DNA from: Aristaeella lactis
Lineage (GTDB): Bacteria > Bacillota > Clostridia > Christensenellales > Aristaeellaceae
Length of the DNA: 64,000 nucleotides
Direction of reading: 5' to 3'
Assembly: GCF_018118585.1 (NCBI RefSeq)
Contig: NZ_CP069421.1
Location: 248,001-312,000 of the forward strand
Shown piece by piece: positions 25,421 to 33,789 of the stretch. The translations under genes were made by a program, and so were the position numbers. How positions within the stretch are numbered: the stretch's first letter is position 1; each line of letters opens with the position of its first letter. The notes beneath the pieces are model-generated. The model did no database searches and had not been told where the DNA came from. It saw nothing but the letters and a program-made list of their open reading frames with translations.

Positions 25421-28246
25421 ATGAAGCGTCTGACAATGAACCAGGTGGCGAAAGCCGGCCTGAAAGCAAACAAAAGAGCATACCTGAGCCTTGTGATCAC
25501 CGTCTTCCTGGCGGTATACCTGGCCGCGGCGGCCACCCTTGGCTGCTACTGCACCTGGAAGGCCCGCCAGGATGAGATGGCGGACAGGATCGGGTATATT
25601 AACTGTTTTGTTACCGATAAATCGGAGATCACGGATGTACAGCTGCGGCGAAGCGGCCTGTTCTCCCGGATCGGACATGTTTATCTTTCCGCCGTCATTG
25701 AAGAAACAGGGATCTATACAGGCTGGTATGACGAAGAAGCAGAGTATCTCCTGAACCGGAGGTGCGTTGAAGGACGCATGCCGGAGAAAGCCGGGGAGAT
25801 CGCCATTGAACGGAGCGCACTCGAAAGTATGCGTTCCGGCCTGCGTGTGGGGGATACGGTCACCTGGAAAATGCATCCCCAGCAGGGGGTACCGGAGGAG
25901 CGATCCTATACCCTGACGGGTATCCTGAATGAACAGACAAGAAACCTGGATACGTCCTACAGGTATTCCTATCTGGAAAAGGAAAAAGCCTGGCCCGCGG
26001 CACTGGTGTCGCAGGAGGAACCGCCCTATGAAGTGGGCAGCACGCGGATCACCCGGGTGATGACCTATGCACCCCTGGTGACCTACAGCCGGGTGGATGA
26101 ATACAGTTGGAAACGGTGGAACAGGGCGAATGTCTATGGTGTTAACCGTGCCTATGGGCAGGTGGAAATGCATGATTCCCTGGAAGATGAAGTGCAGAAT
26201 GCCATCGCGCAGATGATCCTGTGGCTGATCATGGGTGGATGCCTGCTTCTGGCCACGTGTATCGGTATTTCCGGGGCCATGGAGGGAGTCCTGTCCCAGA
26301 GAACGGAAGAGATCGGTATGCTGCGGGCTGTCGGCGCGACCCGCCGGCAGGTCCGGCGGCTTTTCAGCCGGGATGCCTGGCTGATCGCAGGGGCGTCGCT
26401 GCTGCCGGGAATCGGCCTGGGAATCCTGACGGTTTGGGCAGCCGGGAGACTGGTGGATAATGAAATGAGCTTTGGCTTTTCCCCCTGGCTCCTGCTGCCG
26501 GTGCTGGCCCTGTCCGCACTGTGCATCTTCCTTTCCTCCTTTGCGCCGCTGCGGCGGGCTTCCCGGCAGATGCCCATGGGTGTCCTGCGGGATACGGGAA
26601 TGCTGCGCAAAGCCAAAAAGTTCAGGAGTCGGAAACAGTTCCGGGCTACCGGCCTGATCGCGGGGCGGCAGGCCCGGCTGCACCCCTTCCGCCAGGCCGG
26701 CGCGGCGGTGATGATCGCCCTGATGCTGATCGGTGCTTTTTTCGTGGTGGAGATTGGTCTGGGAATGATGAACGATGTATCGGGCAGATCATATGATTTC
26801 AAAGTAAGCAAGCGAAACTGGTCAGACGACAGCGCACTGGTGTTTTCCACGGATACTGAAACAGCAGAACTGACAGAACAGGACCTGGCTCAGATCGCCG
26901 CGATCCCGGAGATGGATTATATGAAATACTCCCGCGGGGGAGTAATAAATCTGATCCTCCGGGATGAAATCCCGGCATACCTGCGGGATACTTATGCGGG
27001 GGAAGACGAGGTTTTTAATACCGGCGAGGATGACCAGGTCTTTTTCTGGGTCCAGCCGTTTGTGTTCAATGTATCCAAACTTCGCGGAACGCTGGATTAC
27101 CTGCTGGCAGAGGAAGAACCGGAAAAACCGGCGGAGAATGAAGCGAACTTCGATGGGATATATCAATACTACAAGGAGATGCAGGCAGTTCAGGAAGTGT
27201 CCGGGGAAACCGGAAAACTTCTGCCTGTGAGAATATTCACGGTCGATCCGGAGGATGAAATGATCCGGCAGGCCGTAAGGGAAGGAACGATCAGCGGGGA
27301 AAAGCTGGATGCCGGGCTGGAAGTGCTTGTTTACGCACCGGACCAGTATGTGGGACGAATAACGAGTAAAAGACCGAACGAAATCGCATATATCTGTCAG
27401 GCGGATCAGGAGACAAGGGAAGCTGTGGAGTGGATCGCGGAAAACCACAATGATTATTTCCACCCGGGACAGCAGCTGGAATTCCTGCAGATGATCGATC
27501 ATGAACCAACTGGTTATGCATCGGTGGATGCGGAAAAAAACAAAGAGACCTATGCCCGCATGGAACAGCGGAGGACATCAGCTGCTGTGGGCGCGGTACT
27601 GGCAGGAGATCTGTCAGGGAGTGAGGCGATCACTTCCGGTCAGCTGACGATCCTGACCACCGAAGCGGGGGCAGCATCGCTGGGTCTGTATACACACAGC
27701 CCAAATGTCATTGATGTGACGCTGGACGGAGAAGTGGATAATGAAACGGAGAAAGCCATCCAGGACCGGCTGGAACGGATCGCCATGCGGGCGGATATGG
27801 GCGTATACAACCATATTCAGGGACGTCGCGAATCACGTGATGCCTTACGAAAGGGGATTACGTTATTTGCGGGGATCATGGTTCTGTTCTTCGCGGTTTC
27901 GGTTGCCATGCAGGTGGGAAACACAGGACGCAGGATCCGGGCGGACCGGCGGATGCTCGGTACCCTGCGGGCGGTCGGCGCGGACAGGAACACGCTGGTG
28001 GGATGCTACCGCCTGCCGATGATACTGGCATCCCTTGCGGGACTGATCCTGGGAACTGCCTTTTATCTGGTTTTCAGGTACAGTGATATGACCGGCACGG
28101 CATTCCCGGCTTATCATCCGGAGATCGTGCTGCCGCTGTTCGTGGTGCTGAGCGGCCTGTGCTTGCTTTGCTGCCTGGCAGGCGTCCGGGCCAGGCTGGG
28201 ACAGGTGCTGAAGAACAGTATTGTGGAGAATATAAGGGAACTATGA
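25421..28246 (+). CDS. large FtsX-type ABC transporter permease without adjacent ATPase
   Basis: A 941-residue permease with two FtsX domains. The N-terminal helix (ITVFLAVYLAAAATLGCY) is followed by an extracellular region, the first FtsX core (IGISGAMEGVLSQRTEEIGMLRAVGATRRQ and three helices), another N-terminal-like helix near 415, a long extracellular domain to about 800, and a second core (RIRADRRMLGTLRAVGADRNT). Such proteins extrude or sense peptides and normally pair with a MacB/LolD-type ATPase encoded next door. Neither flank has one. GAGGTG precedes ATG 25421. Confidence 0.9.
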   Translation: MKRLTMNQVAKAGLKANKRAYLSLVITVFLAVYLAAAATLGCYCTWKARQDEMADRIGYINCFVTDKSEITDVQLRRSGLFSRIGHVYLSAVIEETGIYTGWYDEEAEYLLNRRCVEGRMPEKAGEIAIERSALESMRSGLRVGDTVTWKMHPQQGVPEERSYTLTGILNEQTRNLDTSYRYSYLEKEKAWPAALVSQEEPPYEVGSTRITRVMTYAPLVTYSRVDEYSWKRWNRANVYGVNRAYGQVEMHDSLEDEVQNAIAQMILWLIMGGCLLLATCIGISGAMEGVLSQRTEEIGMLRAVGATRRQVRRLFSRDAWLIAGASLLPGIGLGILTVWAAGRLVDNEMSFGFSPWLLLPVLALSALCIFLSSFAPLRRASRQMPMGVLRDTGMLRKAKKFRSRKQFRATGLIAGRQARLHPFRQAGAAVMIALMLIGAFFVVEIGLGMMNDVSGRSYDFKVSKRNWSDDSALVFSTDTETAELTEQDLAQIAAIPEMDYMKYSRGGVINLILRDEIPAYLRDTYAGEDEVFNTGEDDQVFFWVQPFVFNVSKLRGTLDYLLAEEEPEKPAENEANFDGIYQYYKEMQAVQEVSGETGKLLPVRIFTVDPEDEMIRQAVREGTISGEKLDAGLEVLVYAPDQYVGRITSKRPNEIAYICQADQETREAVEWIAENHNDYFHPGQQLEFLQMIDHEPTGYASVDAEKNKETYARMEQRRTSAAVGAVLAGDLSGSEAITSGQLTILTTEAGAASLGLYTHSPNVIDVTLDGEVDNETEKAIQDRLERIAMRADMGVYNHIQGRRESRDALRKGITLFAGIMVLFFAVSVAMQVGNTGRRIRADRRMLGTLRAVGADRNTLVGCYRLPMILASLAGLILGTAFYLVFRYSDMTGTAFPAYHPEIVLPLFVVLSGLCLLCCLAGVRARLGQVLKNSIVENIREL

Positions 28247-28247
28247 T

Positions 28248-28511
28248 GTGCCTGTTTGGGGGTGTGTTCCTTAGGTGTTGGTAAGTGAAATATGCCTTCG
28301 GCATGTGAAATGTTTGCTTCGCAAACGTGAAATGTGCCTTCGGCACGTGAAATATTGGCCTTGCGGAGTACCGCAAGGCCAATGTTACAGTTGCTGGATA
28401 CCGGGGAACCAGGGGGTGCCTGTTTTGGAGTACGTTCCTTAGGTGCTGGTAAGTGAAATACGCCTTCGGCGTGTGAAATATTGGCCTTGCGGTTGCCGCA
28501 AGGCCAATGTT
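28248..28511. repeat. modular palindrome repeat in the convergent gap, two units
   Basis: The 293-bp gap between convergent genes holds two related units (28248-28386 and 28416-28511) that both start GTGCCTGTTT and reach TTGGTAAGTGAAATA. Within them the word GTGAAAT alternates with short palindromes: TATGCC-TTC-GGCATG, TTTGC-TTC-GCAAA, GTGCC-TTC-GGCAC and ACGCC-TTC-GGCGT. Each unit ends in a 12-13 bp stem, TTGGCCTTGCGG with its complement. The palindrome arms differ between copies but keep pairing. The end stems could also stop transcription from both sides. Confidence 0.85.
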
Positions 28512-28539
28512 GTATTTACTCTTTCTGATAACCAATGGT

Positions 28540-29181
28540 TTAGAATTCTTTTTTGCGGATCCAGCGGACGCTGAGGGTGTAGCTGATCGCGATGATGACC
28601 AGGGTAAGGGCGGCCAGGAGGGCAAAGACAGCCGGGAGGGACAAGCCGGCCAGGCCGGTGGCCAGGACTTCGGTACCATTCGGCATAGCCCGGGAAAGGA
28701 CAGCCGCGGACAGCATACCGACACCCATGAGGATTCCTATCGCAATACGGCCCTGGTCACCGGGGAAACGGATGCGGAGAGGAACCATGATGGAGATGAA
28801 GATCAGGCCCAGGAAGAAACAGATGCCTACGGTCTGCAGTACTTCAGGCATGTTCACATCGTGCACAGCGAGCTGACGGCCCAGGCAGCTGAGAAACGCG
28901 AGCGCCAGGGCCGCAACCAGCAGGATGACACCGAGGACGAATTTCCCGGTCGCGTAGGTTTTCCGGTCGAAAGGCATGGCAAACAGGTGGGTCTGGCAGT
29001 TGTCCAGTTCATCATAGCTGCAGGTGCTCATGGCCAGAATGGCGGACATCATGGTCAGGAAGGAGATGCAGAAGGTAATCTGATTCATAACGGCAAACCA
29101 GACGGCCAGGACCAGGAAGATAGGGACAGTTCGGTTCTGGTTGCGCAGCAGGCAGAAATCTTTTATCAGCAGGCCTTTCAT
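28540..29181 (-). CDS. ABC-2 type transporter permease
   Basis: A 213-residue membrane protein with about six hydrophobic helices and a short charged stretch (DELDNCQTHLFAMPFDRKTYATGKF) typical of the ABC-2 permeases in GntR/ABC (YtrABC-like) modules. Its start overlaps the stop of the ATPase gene by 4 nt. With that gene it forms a small exporter that probably responds to cell-envelope stress. Confidence 0.87.
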   Translation of the reverse strand: MKGLLIKDFCLLRNQNRTVPIFLVLAVWFAVMNQITFCISFLTMMSAILAMSTCSYDELDNCQTHLFAMPFDRKTYATGKFVLGVILLVAALALAFLSCLGRQLAVHDVNMPEVLQTVGICFFLGLIFISIMVPLRIRFPGDQGRIAIGILMGVGMLSAAVLSRAMPNGTEVLATGLAGLSLPAVFALLAALTLVIIAISYTLSVRWIRKKEF

Positions 29182-30029
29182 AGTTTTTCTCCTTTGAGCA
29201 TAATCATCATAAATTCATCCATGGAGATCCGGTCGACCACCATGCGGGGGTAGTTTTCAATGTAAAAACGTTTCTGATCGGTCAGCAGGCTCCAGCCGAA
29301 GCTTTCCTGCCTGCGGTACAGGATATACTGTTTATCCAGGGTTTCGTATTCCTGGGGGCTGACTTTGAGGATGGCATAATCGCTGAGCAGGCGGTCCGTT
29401 TCCTCGTGGCAGAGGATCTTTCCACCGCTGATCATATAAAAGTCATCGCAAAGCTGTTCCAGGTCGCCGGAAATATGGGAACTGATGAGGATGGAACTGT
29501 TTTCCCGGTTCTCGATGTATTCACGCAGCATTTCCAGGATCTGGTCCCGGGCCAGGACGTCCAGGCCGGCGGTGGGTTCATCCAGGATCAGCAGATCCGC
29601 GTTGTGGGAAATGGCACTGAGGACCTTCACTTTGGCCTTCATGCCGGTGGAGAATTCCTTCAGCTTTTTCTTCATGGGCAGGGAAAGGGCTTCGGCTTTT
29701 TCCCTGAACCAGTCGGCGTCGAAATCAGGATAGAAGGCGGCAAGGATTCTGCTGATATCGGTTACTGTCAGCTCACCGCTGAAGCCGGATTCAGCCATGA
29801 CCACGCCGATGCGCTGCAGGTCGGAAGGACGAATGGTATCCGCCTTCCGGCCGAAAAGTTCAACTGTGCCGCCGTCGGAATGGATCAGTCCCAGAACAGC
29901 CTTGAAGGTGGTGCTTTTGCCGGCTCCGTTGGGGCCGATAAAGCCGGTGATCCGGCCAGGCAACGCTTCCAGGGAACAATCCAGGGAAAAATCCGGATAG
30001 TTCTTTTGAAGGTTCGTGAGTTTCAACAT
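29178..30029 (-). CDS. ABC transporter ATP-binding protein
   Basis: A 283-residue ATPase: Walker A GPNGAGKST, signature FSTGMKAKV, Walker B LLILDEPTAGLD and the switch histidine in ISSHISGD. The C-terminal 60 residues (after KILCHEETDRLLSDY) form the extra domain common in YtrB/BcrA-like ATPases. GGAGG lies before ATG 30029, and the GntR gene ends 3 nt upstream. Confidence 0.93.
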   Translation of the reverse strand: MLKLTNLQKNYPDFSLDCSLEALPGRITGFIGPNGAGKSTTFKAVLGLIHSDGGTVELFGRKADTIRPSDLQRIGVVMAESGFSGELTVTDISRILAAFYPDFDADWFREKAEALSLPMKKKLKEFSTGMKAKVKVLSAISHNADLLILDEPTAGLDVLARDQILEMLREYIENRENSSILISSHISGDLEQLCDDFYMISGGKILCHEETDRLLSDYAILKVSPQEYETLDKQYILYRRQESFGWSLLTDQKRFYIENYPRMVVDRISMDEFMMIMLKGEKL

Positions 30030-30032
30030 GGT

Positions 30033-30404
30033 TTATTCCTCCGTGATGATATCGAGCATATTGCGCAGTTCTTCCGGACTGATCCCGTAGCGCTTTGCCT
30101 TTTCGGCGACGGCCTCCAGGTCCTGTTCCAGGTCCCGCCGCTGCTCCTCCTGGATCATCAGGCGGTTCGGGGTGCGGACAAAGGTGCCCTTTCCGTGGAC
30201 GGTGGCGGTGAGTCCCTCTTCCTCCAGGAAGTCATAAGCCTTTTTCACCGTCAGGGCGCTGATCTTCAGATCCCGGGAAAGGACCCGGACGGAGGGAAGA
30301 GGCTCGTTTTCCGTCAGTTCACCGGACAGAATCATGTGCTTGATGGACTCCACGATCTGCTCATAGATCGGGGTCATAGACGTAGTGCTGATAATGATAT
30401 TCAT
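30033..30404 (-). CDS. GntR-family regulator, YtrA type
   Basis: A 123-residue regulator with the GntR winged helix at residues 8-75 (PIYEQIVESIKHMIL, then LPSVRVLSRDLKISALTVKKAYDFLEEEG and HGKGTFV). It has only a short helical tail, which defines the YtrA subfamily. These repress their own operons with ABC transporters. ATG 30404 follows GGAGG; the longer in-frame start has none. It leads the three-gene operon down to 28540. Confidence 0.92.
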   Translation of the reverse strand: MNIIISTTSMTPIYEQIVESIKHMILSGELTENEPLPSVRVLSRDLKISALTVKKAYDFLEEEGLTATVHGKGTFVRTPNRLMIQEEQRRDLEQDLEAVAEKAKRYGISPEELRNMLDIITEE

Positions 30405-30441
30405 GAAAATCCTCCTCGCGAGTGGGGGTTTCAGCATAAAC

Positions 30442-30470
30442 AGTATATAACAGTGCAGAACTGTTGTCAA
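30442..30470 (-). promoter_or_regulatory. promoter and operator of the GntR/ABC operon
   Basis: On the minus strand a perfect -35 TTGACA (30470-30465) and TATACT (30447-30442) are 17 bp apart. The spacer contains AACAGT-N5-ACTGTT (30449-30465), an inverted repeat placed where a repressor would block RNA polymerase. A further AACAGTT lies just upstream of the -35. Confidence 0.78.
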
Positions 30471-30677
30471 CTGTTATACGGTGTTTATTCGAAAAAAGAT
30501 GCCGGAATGGCATACGGCCCGGATAGAAACAAAGGATACACAGGGGAATGATCAAAGGGCCGGGAGAAGCTGACATCCAAAACGGAACATTTTCAGGGGC
30601 GGATACGTTTATATATATGTATGGATCAGGAAACCATGCATTCCGGAACGGGAGTATGCAGGGGAGGTGCAGTGTGA

Positions 30678-30683
30678 TATAAT
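30678..30683 (+). promoter_or_regulatory. extended -10 promoter of the YczE-like gene
   Basis: TGATATAAT (consensus -10 at 30678-30683 with TG extension) lies 35 nt before the start codon. No convincing -35 box is seen. The remainder of the 30471-30677 gap shows nothing identifiable. Confidence 0.5.
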
Positions 30684-30718
30684 GCTCGCTGTATTCCGGA
30701 TACATGGAGGCGGTCGAT

Positions 30719-31384
30719 ATGCGTAAGAAGGTTTTTATTCAGTGGTTACAGATTATTTTGGGACTTCTGGTATTTGCCTTCGGCGTGCATCTGACCATCT
30801 TTGCCAATATCGGACTGGCACCCTGGGACTGCCTAGGCATGGGGATCGCGAGGCATACCCCGCTGAATTACGGCCTTTCCATGACGCTTATGTCCCTGGT
30901 GATCCTCTGTATCGACCTGCTGCTGAAGGAGCGGATCGGTTTCGGAACAATCATCGACGCGCTGCTGACCGGCAACTTTGTTCAGATGTTCAATGATCTG
31001 AACCCGCTGGCGGAAAACAGCAATATTTGGCTCGGCATCCTGATCATGGTGACGGGCTTCGTGTTTATGGCCCTGGGAATGTGGATCTATATGAAGGGTG
31101 AGCAGTGCTGCGGCCCGCGGGATTCCCTGCTGGTCGGCCTGGGCAAGCGGCTTCCGAAAATACCGATCGGTATCGTGGAAGTGATGCTCTGGGCAGTGGT
31201 GCTGCTGGTCGGATGGTTGCTGGGCGGACCGGTGGGCATCGGAACGCTGATCAGCACCTTCGGCGCGGGAATCGTGATGCAGGTGGTCTATAACCTGCTG
31301 CATTTTGAACCCCGTCAGATCCGGCACAGGGATGTGCTGAACACGATCCGGATCCTGTTTTCCTATAAAACAGAAGGAGCATAA
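30719..31384 (+). CDS. YczE/YitT-like membrane protein
   Basis: A 221-residue protein with five to six membrane helices. The start (GLLVFAFGVHLTIFANIGLAPWDCLGMGIA) and the central CCGPRDSLLVGLGKRL are typical of the YczE/YyaS family, whose molecular role is not settled; a YczE member is linked to surfactin regulation in Bacillus. ATG 30719 lies 8 nt after GGAGG; an ATG at 30704 overlaps that site. The next gene starts 8 nt after the stop. Confidence 0.8.
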   Translation: MRKKVFIQWLQIILGLLVFAFGVHLTIFANIGLAPWDCLGMGIARHTPLNYGLSMTLMSLVILCIDLLLKERIGFGTIIDALLTGNFVQMFNDLNPLAENSNIWLGILIMVTGFVFMALGMWIYMKGEQCCGPRDSLLVGLGKRLPKIPIGIVEVMLWAVVLLVGWLLGGPVGIGTLISTFGAGIVMQVVYNLLHFEPRQIRHRDVLNTIRILFSYKTEGA

Positions 31385-31392
31385 AACAGATT

Positions 31393-32328
31393 ATGAAGAA
31401 ATTGATCATATGTATGACTGCCGCGCTGCTTGCGCTGGCGATGTGTATCGGTGTACTGGCGGAATCCGCTTCGGAGCCCGCCGCGGAACTGTATGATTCC
31501 CTGGTAAACCTGCTTTTCAATACGAGCAACGTGACCCTGAAGGGTACTGCCGAGTTCAAACTGGACGGCGAATGGTTCAAGACTGCCGAAGGAACCTGGC
31601 AGCAGGATGGTGACCGGGCCTTCCGGCAGCTGCTGCTGAAGGCGCCCGGAAAGAACGGCACAGAGAAGAAAAACGGTTATACGATCTTTGTTTCCGGTGA
31701 TGATTACAATCTGATCGAGGAGTTTACGCCCAGCGTGTACACGACCGGTGCCACAGCCGGACGGAATTCCATTCTCCGTAAGTCCGTAGGCGCAGAGAAG
31801 TTTATCAGCCTGGGCAAGATGCTGGCTTCACAGGCCAACACCCTGCTGGGCGAAAACGTGATCACGAAGACCTCGGACGGATACAGCATCAAGCTGGACG
31901 GAAACCTGCCTTACTTCGCGGATACAGCGCTGAACATGTTCGCGCAGTTCGCGGCGAACCGCTATTTCGGTATGGACTATGACAAGATCAGTGCCGGCGC
32001 CCAGTACTCCATGCAGAGTTTCCGCACCGTGACGGAAAGCCTTGTGTACTGCATGCGGAGCGTTTCCCTCAAAAAGGCTGAGGTGAACGTGACGAATGAT
32101 GCGAACGGTGCCGTGAAGCACATTGAGGGAACGATCGCCATCGATGTCAATACGGCCGCGGACGGCATAAAGCTGCTGGAAGTGTCTTTCAGCGCGGACG
32201 TGACGGACCTGGGAAACACCATGGTGAAGAAGTTTGATCCGAACGCGTACAATGTTGTGCCTGCATACACCTATAACAATACCAATCCTGTGGACGAGGG
32301 AGCAGAGGCTCCCACCGCCGGAATCTGA
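31393..32328 (+). CDS. secreted protein of unknown function
   Basis: A 311-residue protein with a clear signal peptide: Lys-Lys, a hydrophobic core, and a likely signal-peptidase I site after VLA at about residue 23. The mature part contains repeated beta-rich segments of the form K-G-T-A-E-F and K-H-I-E-G-T-I, and an acidic, proline-containing C terminus. I recognise no domain. The layout is reminiscent of exported lipid-binding or uncharacterised surface proteins of gut Clostridia. It is followed by a terminator. Confidence 0.75.
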   Translation: MKKLIICMTAALLALAMCIGVLAESASEPAAELYDSLVNLLFNTSNVTLKGTAEFKLDGEWFKTAEGTWQQDGDRAFRQLLLKAPGKNGTEKKNGYTIFVSGDDYNLIEEFTPSVYTTGATAGRNSILRKSVGAEKFISLGKMLASQANTLLGENVITKTSDGYSIKLDGNLPYFADTALNMFAQFAANRYFGMDYDKISAGAQYSMQSFRTVTESLVYCMRSVSLKKAEVNVTNDANGAVKHIEGTIAIDVNTAADGIKLLEVSFSADVTDLGNTMVKKFDPNAYNVVPAYTYNNTNPVDEGAEAPTAGI

Positions 32329-32367
32329 TCGGATCTGAAGGATGAAGCCCCGGATCTATTGATAATA

Positions 32368-32393
32368 AACAGGTCGAAAGGCCTGTTTTTTTG
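32368..32393 (+). terminator. rho-independent terminator
   Basis: AACAGG and CCTGTT enclose an 8-nt loop and are followed by a run of seven T residues. It closes the transcript of the YczE-like and secreted-protein genes. Confidence 0.88.
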
Positions 32394-32431
32394 TTGTATA
32401 AAAATATTATTGTAAAGATGACTAAAAATAC

Positions 32432-32460
32432 TTGACATCTCGTGTAAACGTGCTTATGAT
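32432..32460 (+). promoter_or_regulatory. promoter of the NrtR-NAD operon
   Basis: A perfect -35 TTGACA (32432-32437) and TATGAT (32455-32460) are separated by 17 bp. The transcript would start about 30 nt before the nrtR start codon. I could not find a clear palindrome for NrtR binding in or around the promoter. Confidence 0.8.
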
Positions 32461-32497
32461 GAATATGGTCAAAGTGACAATAAAGGAGGCGATGGAG

Positions 32498-33214
32498 ATG
32501 CATGACTCACTGCACCAGGGTCAGCTGTACGTGACGGTGGACATGCTGATCCTGACGATTCGGGAAGGGGAACTCAACCTGCTTCTTTCCAGGAGAAAGG
32601 ATACTCCCTATGCCGGAAGATGGGCCTTGCCGGGACGGTTTGTCGGGCTGGATGAATCAGCGGAAACAACGGTCCGGAATCTGCTGGAGGAGATGCTTCC
32701 GGTGGAGAAGCCGTTCCTGGAGCAGCTGTATACCTTCTCCGAAGTCAACCGGGATCCCCGGGGACGGGTCATCTCCACCGCATACCTGGTCATCGTACCG
32801 GGGAAACAGCTGGATGCCCTGATGAAGGAAAAACAAACACCCTTTACCCGCTTTGAGGTGTCAACGGGAGACGGCGGGCTTCGCCTGGCGGGGGAAAACG
32901 GTACTGTCCTGATCGGCAGCGACCTGGCCTTTGACCATGGCCGGATCATCGAGACAGGCGTGCAGCGACTGCAAGGGAAGATTGATTACACAGACGTGGG
33001 ATTCCGGTTCCTGAACGACCTGAACGCCTTTACATTAGGGGAACTGCAGACCGTGTTTGAAGCGGTCCTGGGGGAAAAGCAGGACAGCAGCAATTTCCGC
33101 CGCGACATCCGGAAACGGTATGAGGAATCGGGCAGGCTGGTCCTGACAGACCGGGAAGACAAACAGAAAAGGGGCCGTCCGGCCTCACTTTATCAACTGA
33201 AAGATATCAACTGA
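32498..33214 (+). CDS. nrtR: NrtR-type Nudix-related transcriptional regulator of NAD metabolism
   Basis: A 238-residue protein with an N-terminal Nudix-like domain and a C-terminal winged helix (FTLGELQTVFEAVLG, then FRRDIRKRYEESGRLV and RGRPASLYQL). The Nudix box is degenerate: residues 46-68 keep E53 and E65 but lose the R-E pair, one catalytic E and the final Gly, so it should bind rather than hydrolyse ADP-ribose. This is the known character of NrtR regulators. Three NAD-salvage genes follow. ATG 32498 is chosen for its 8-nt distance from GGAGG. Confidence 0.9.
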   Translation: MHDSLHQGQLYVTVDMLILTIREGELNLLLSRRKDTPYAGRWALPGRFVGLDESAETTVRNLLEEMLPVEKPFLEQLYTFSEVNRDPRGRVISTAYLVIVPGKQLDALMKEKQTPFTRFEVSTGDGGLRLAGENGTVLIGSDLAFDHGRIIETGVQRLQGKIDYTDVGFRFLNDLNAFTLGELQTVFEAVLGEKQDSSNFRRDIRKRYEESGRLVLTDREDKQKRGRPASLYQLKDIN

Positions 33215-33235
33215 AGGGACAGAGGTGATCCGGAT

Positions 33236-33766
33236 ATGAAAAAGATACTGATTGCGGTGGACCTGCAGAATGATTTTATTGACGGCGCGCTTGGCACAAA
33301 GGAAGCGGAAGCGATCGTTCCCGCGGCCGCGGCGCGGATCCGTGAATACCGGAAGGAAGGGGCAGAGATCATCGCCACCCTGGATACCCATGGCGAAGAC
33401 TATATGCAGACCCGGGAAGGTAAAAAGCTTCCGGTGCCTCACTGCATCCGGGGCACGGAAGGCTGGCAGCTGAACCCTGTGATCCGGGAAGCACTGGGAG
33501 ACTGCACCCTGGTGGAAAAACCCACCTTCGGAAGCGTCCGGCTGCCGGAGCTGGTCCGGGAACGGATCGGACAGGATGAGAACGTGACGATCGAGCTGCT
33601 GGGCCTGTGTACGGATATCTGCGTTGTCTCCAACGCGCTGCTGCTGAAAGCGGCGTTTCCGGAGGCGGAGATCCGGGTCAGCAGCGCGTGCTGCGCCGGC
33701 GTGACACCGGAAAAGCACCGGGCCGCGCTGGAAACCATGGCGAGCTGCCAGATCGATATTCTGTAA
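33236..33766 (+). CDS. pncA: nicotinamidase
   Basis: A 176-residue cysteine hydrolase of the isochorismatase fold. The catalytic triad is visible as D9 (VDLQNDF), K95 (EKPTFGS) and C129 (GLCTDICV), and metal ligands as D50, H52 (TLDTHG) and H69. It deamidates nicotinamide to nicotinic acid, feeding the PncB domain encoded two genes later. GAGGTG precedes ATG 33236. Confidence 0.94.
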   Translation: MKKILIAVDLQNDFIDGALGTKEAEAIVPAAAARIREYRKEGAEIIATLDTHGEDYMQTREGKKLPVPHCIRGTEGWQLNPVIREALGDCTLVEKPTFGSVRLPELVRERIGQDENVTIELLGLCTDICVVSNALLLKAAFPEAEIRVSSACCAGVTPEKHRAALETMASCQIDIL

Positions 33767-33789
33767 TCTGCGACAGGAGGATATAGAAG

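Noticed and set aside
28248-28511. Possible CRISPR array
   Set aside because: The conserved word is only 7 bp and the intervening segments are palindromes related to each other, not unique spacers; no cas genes.
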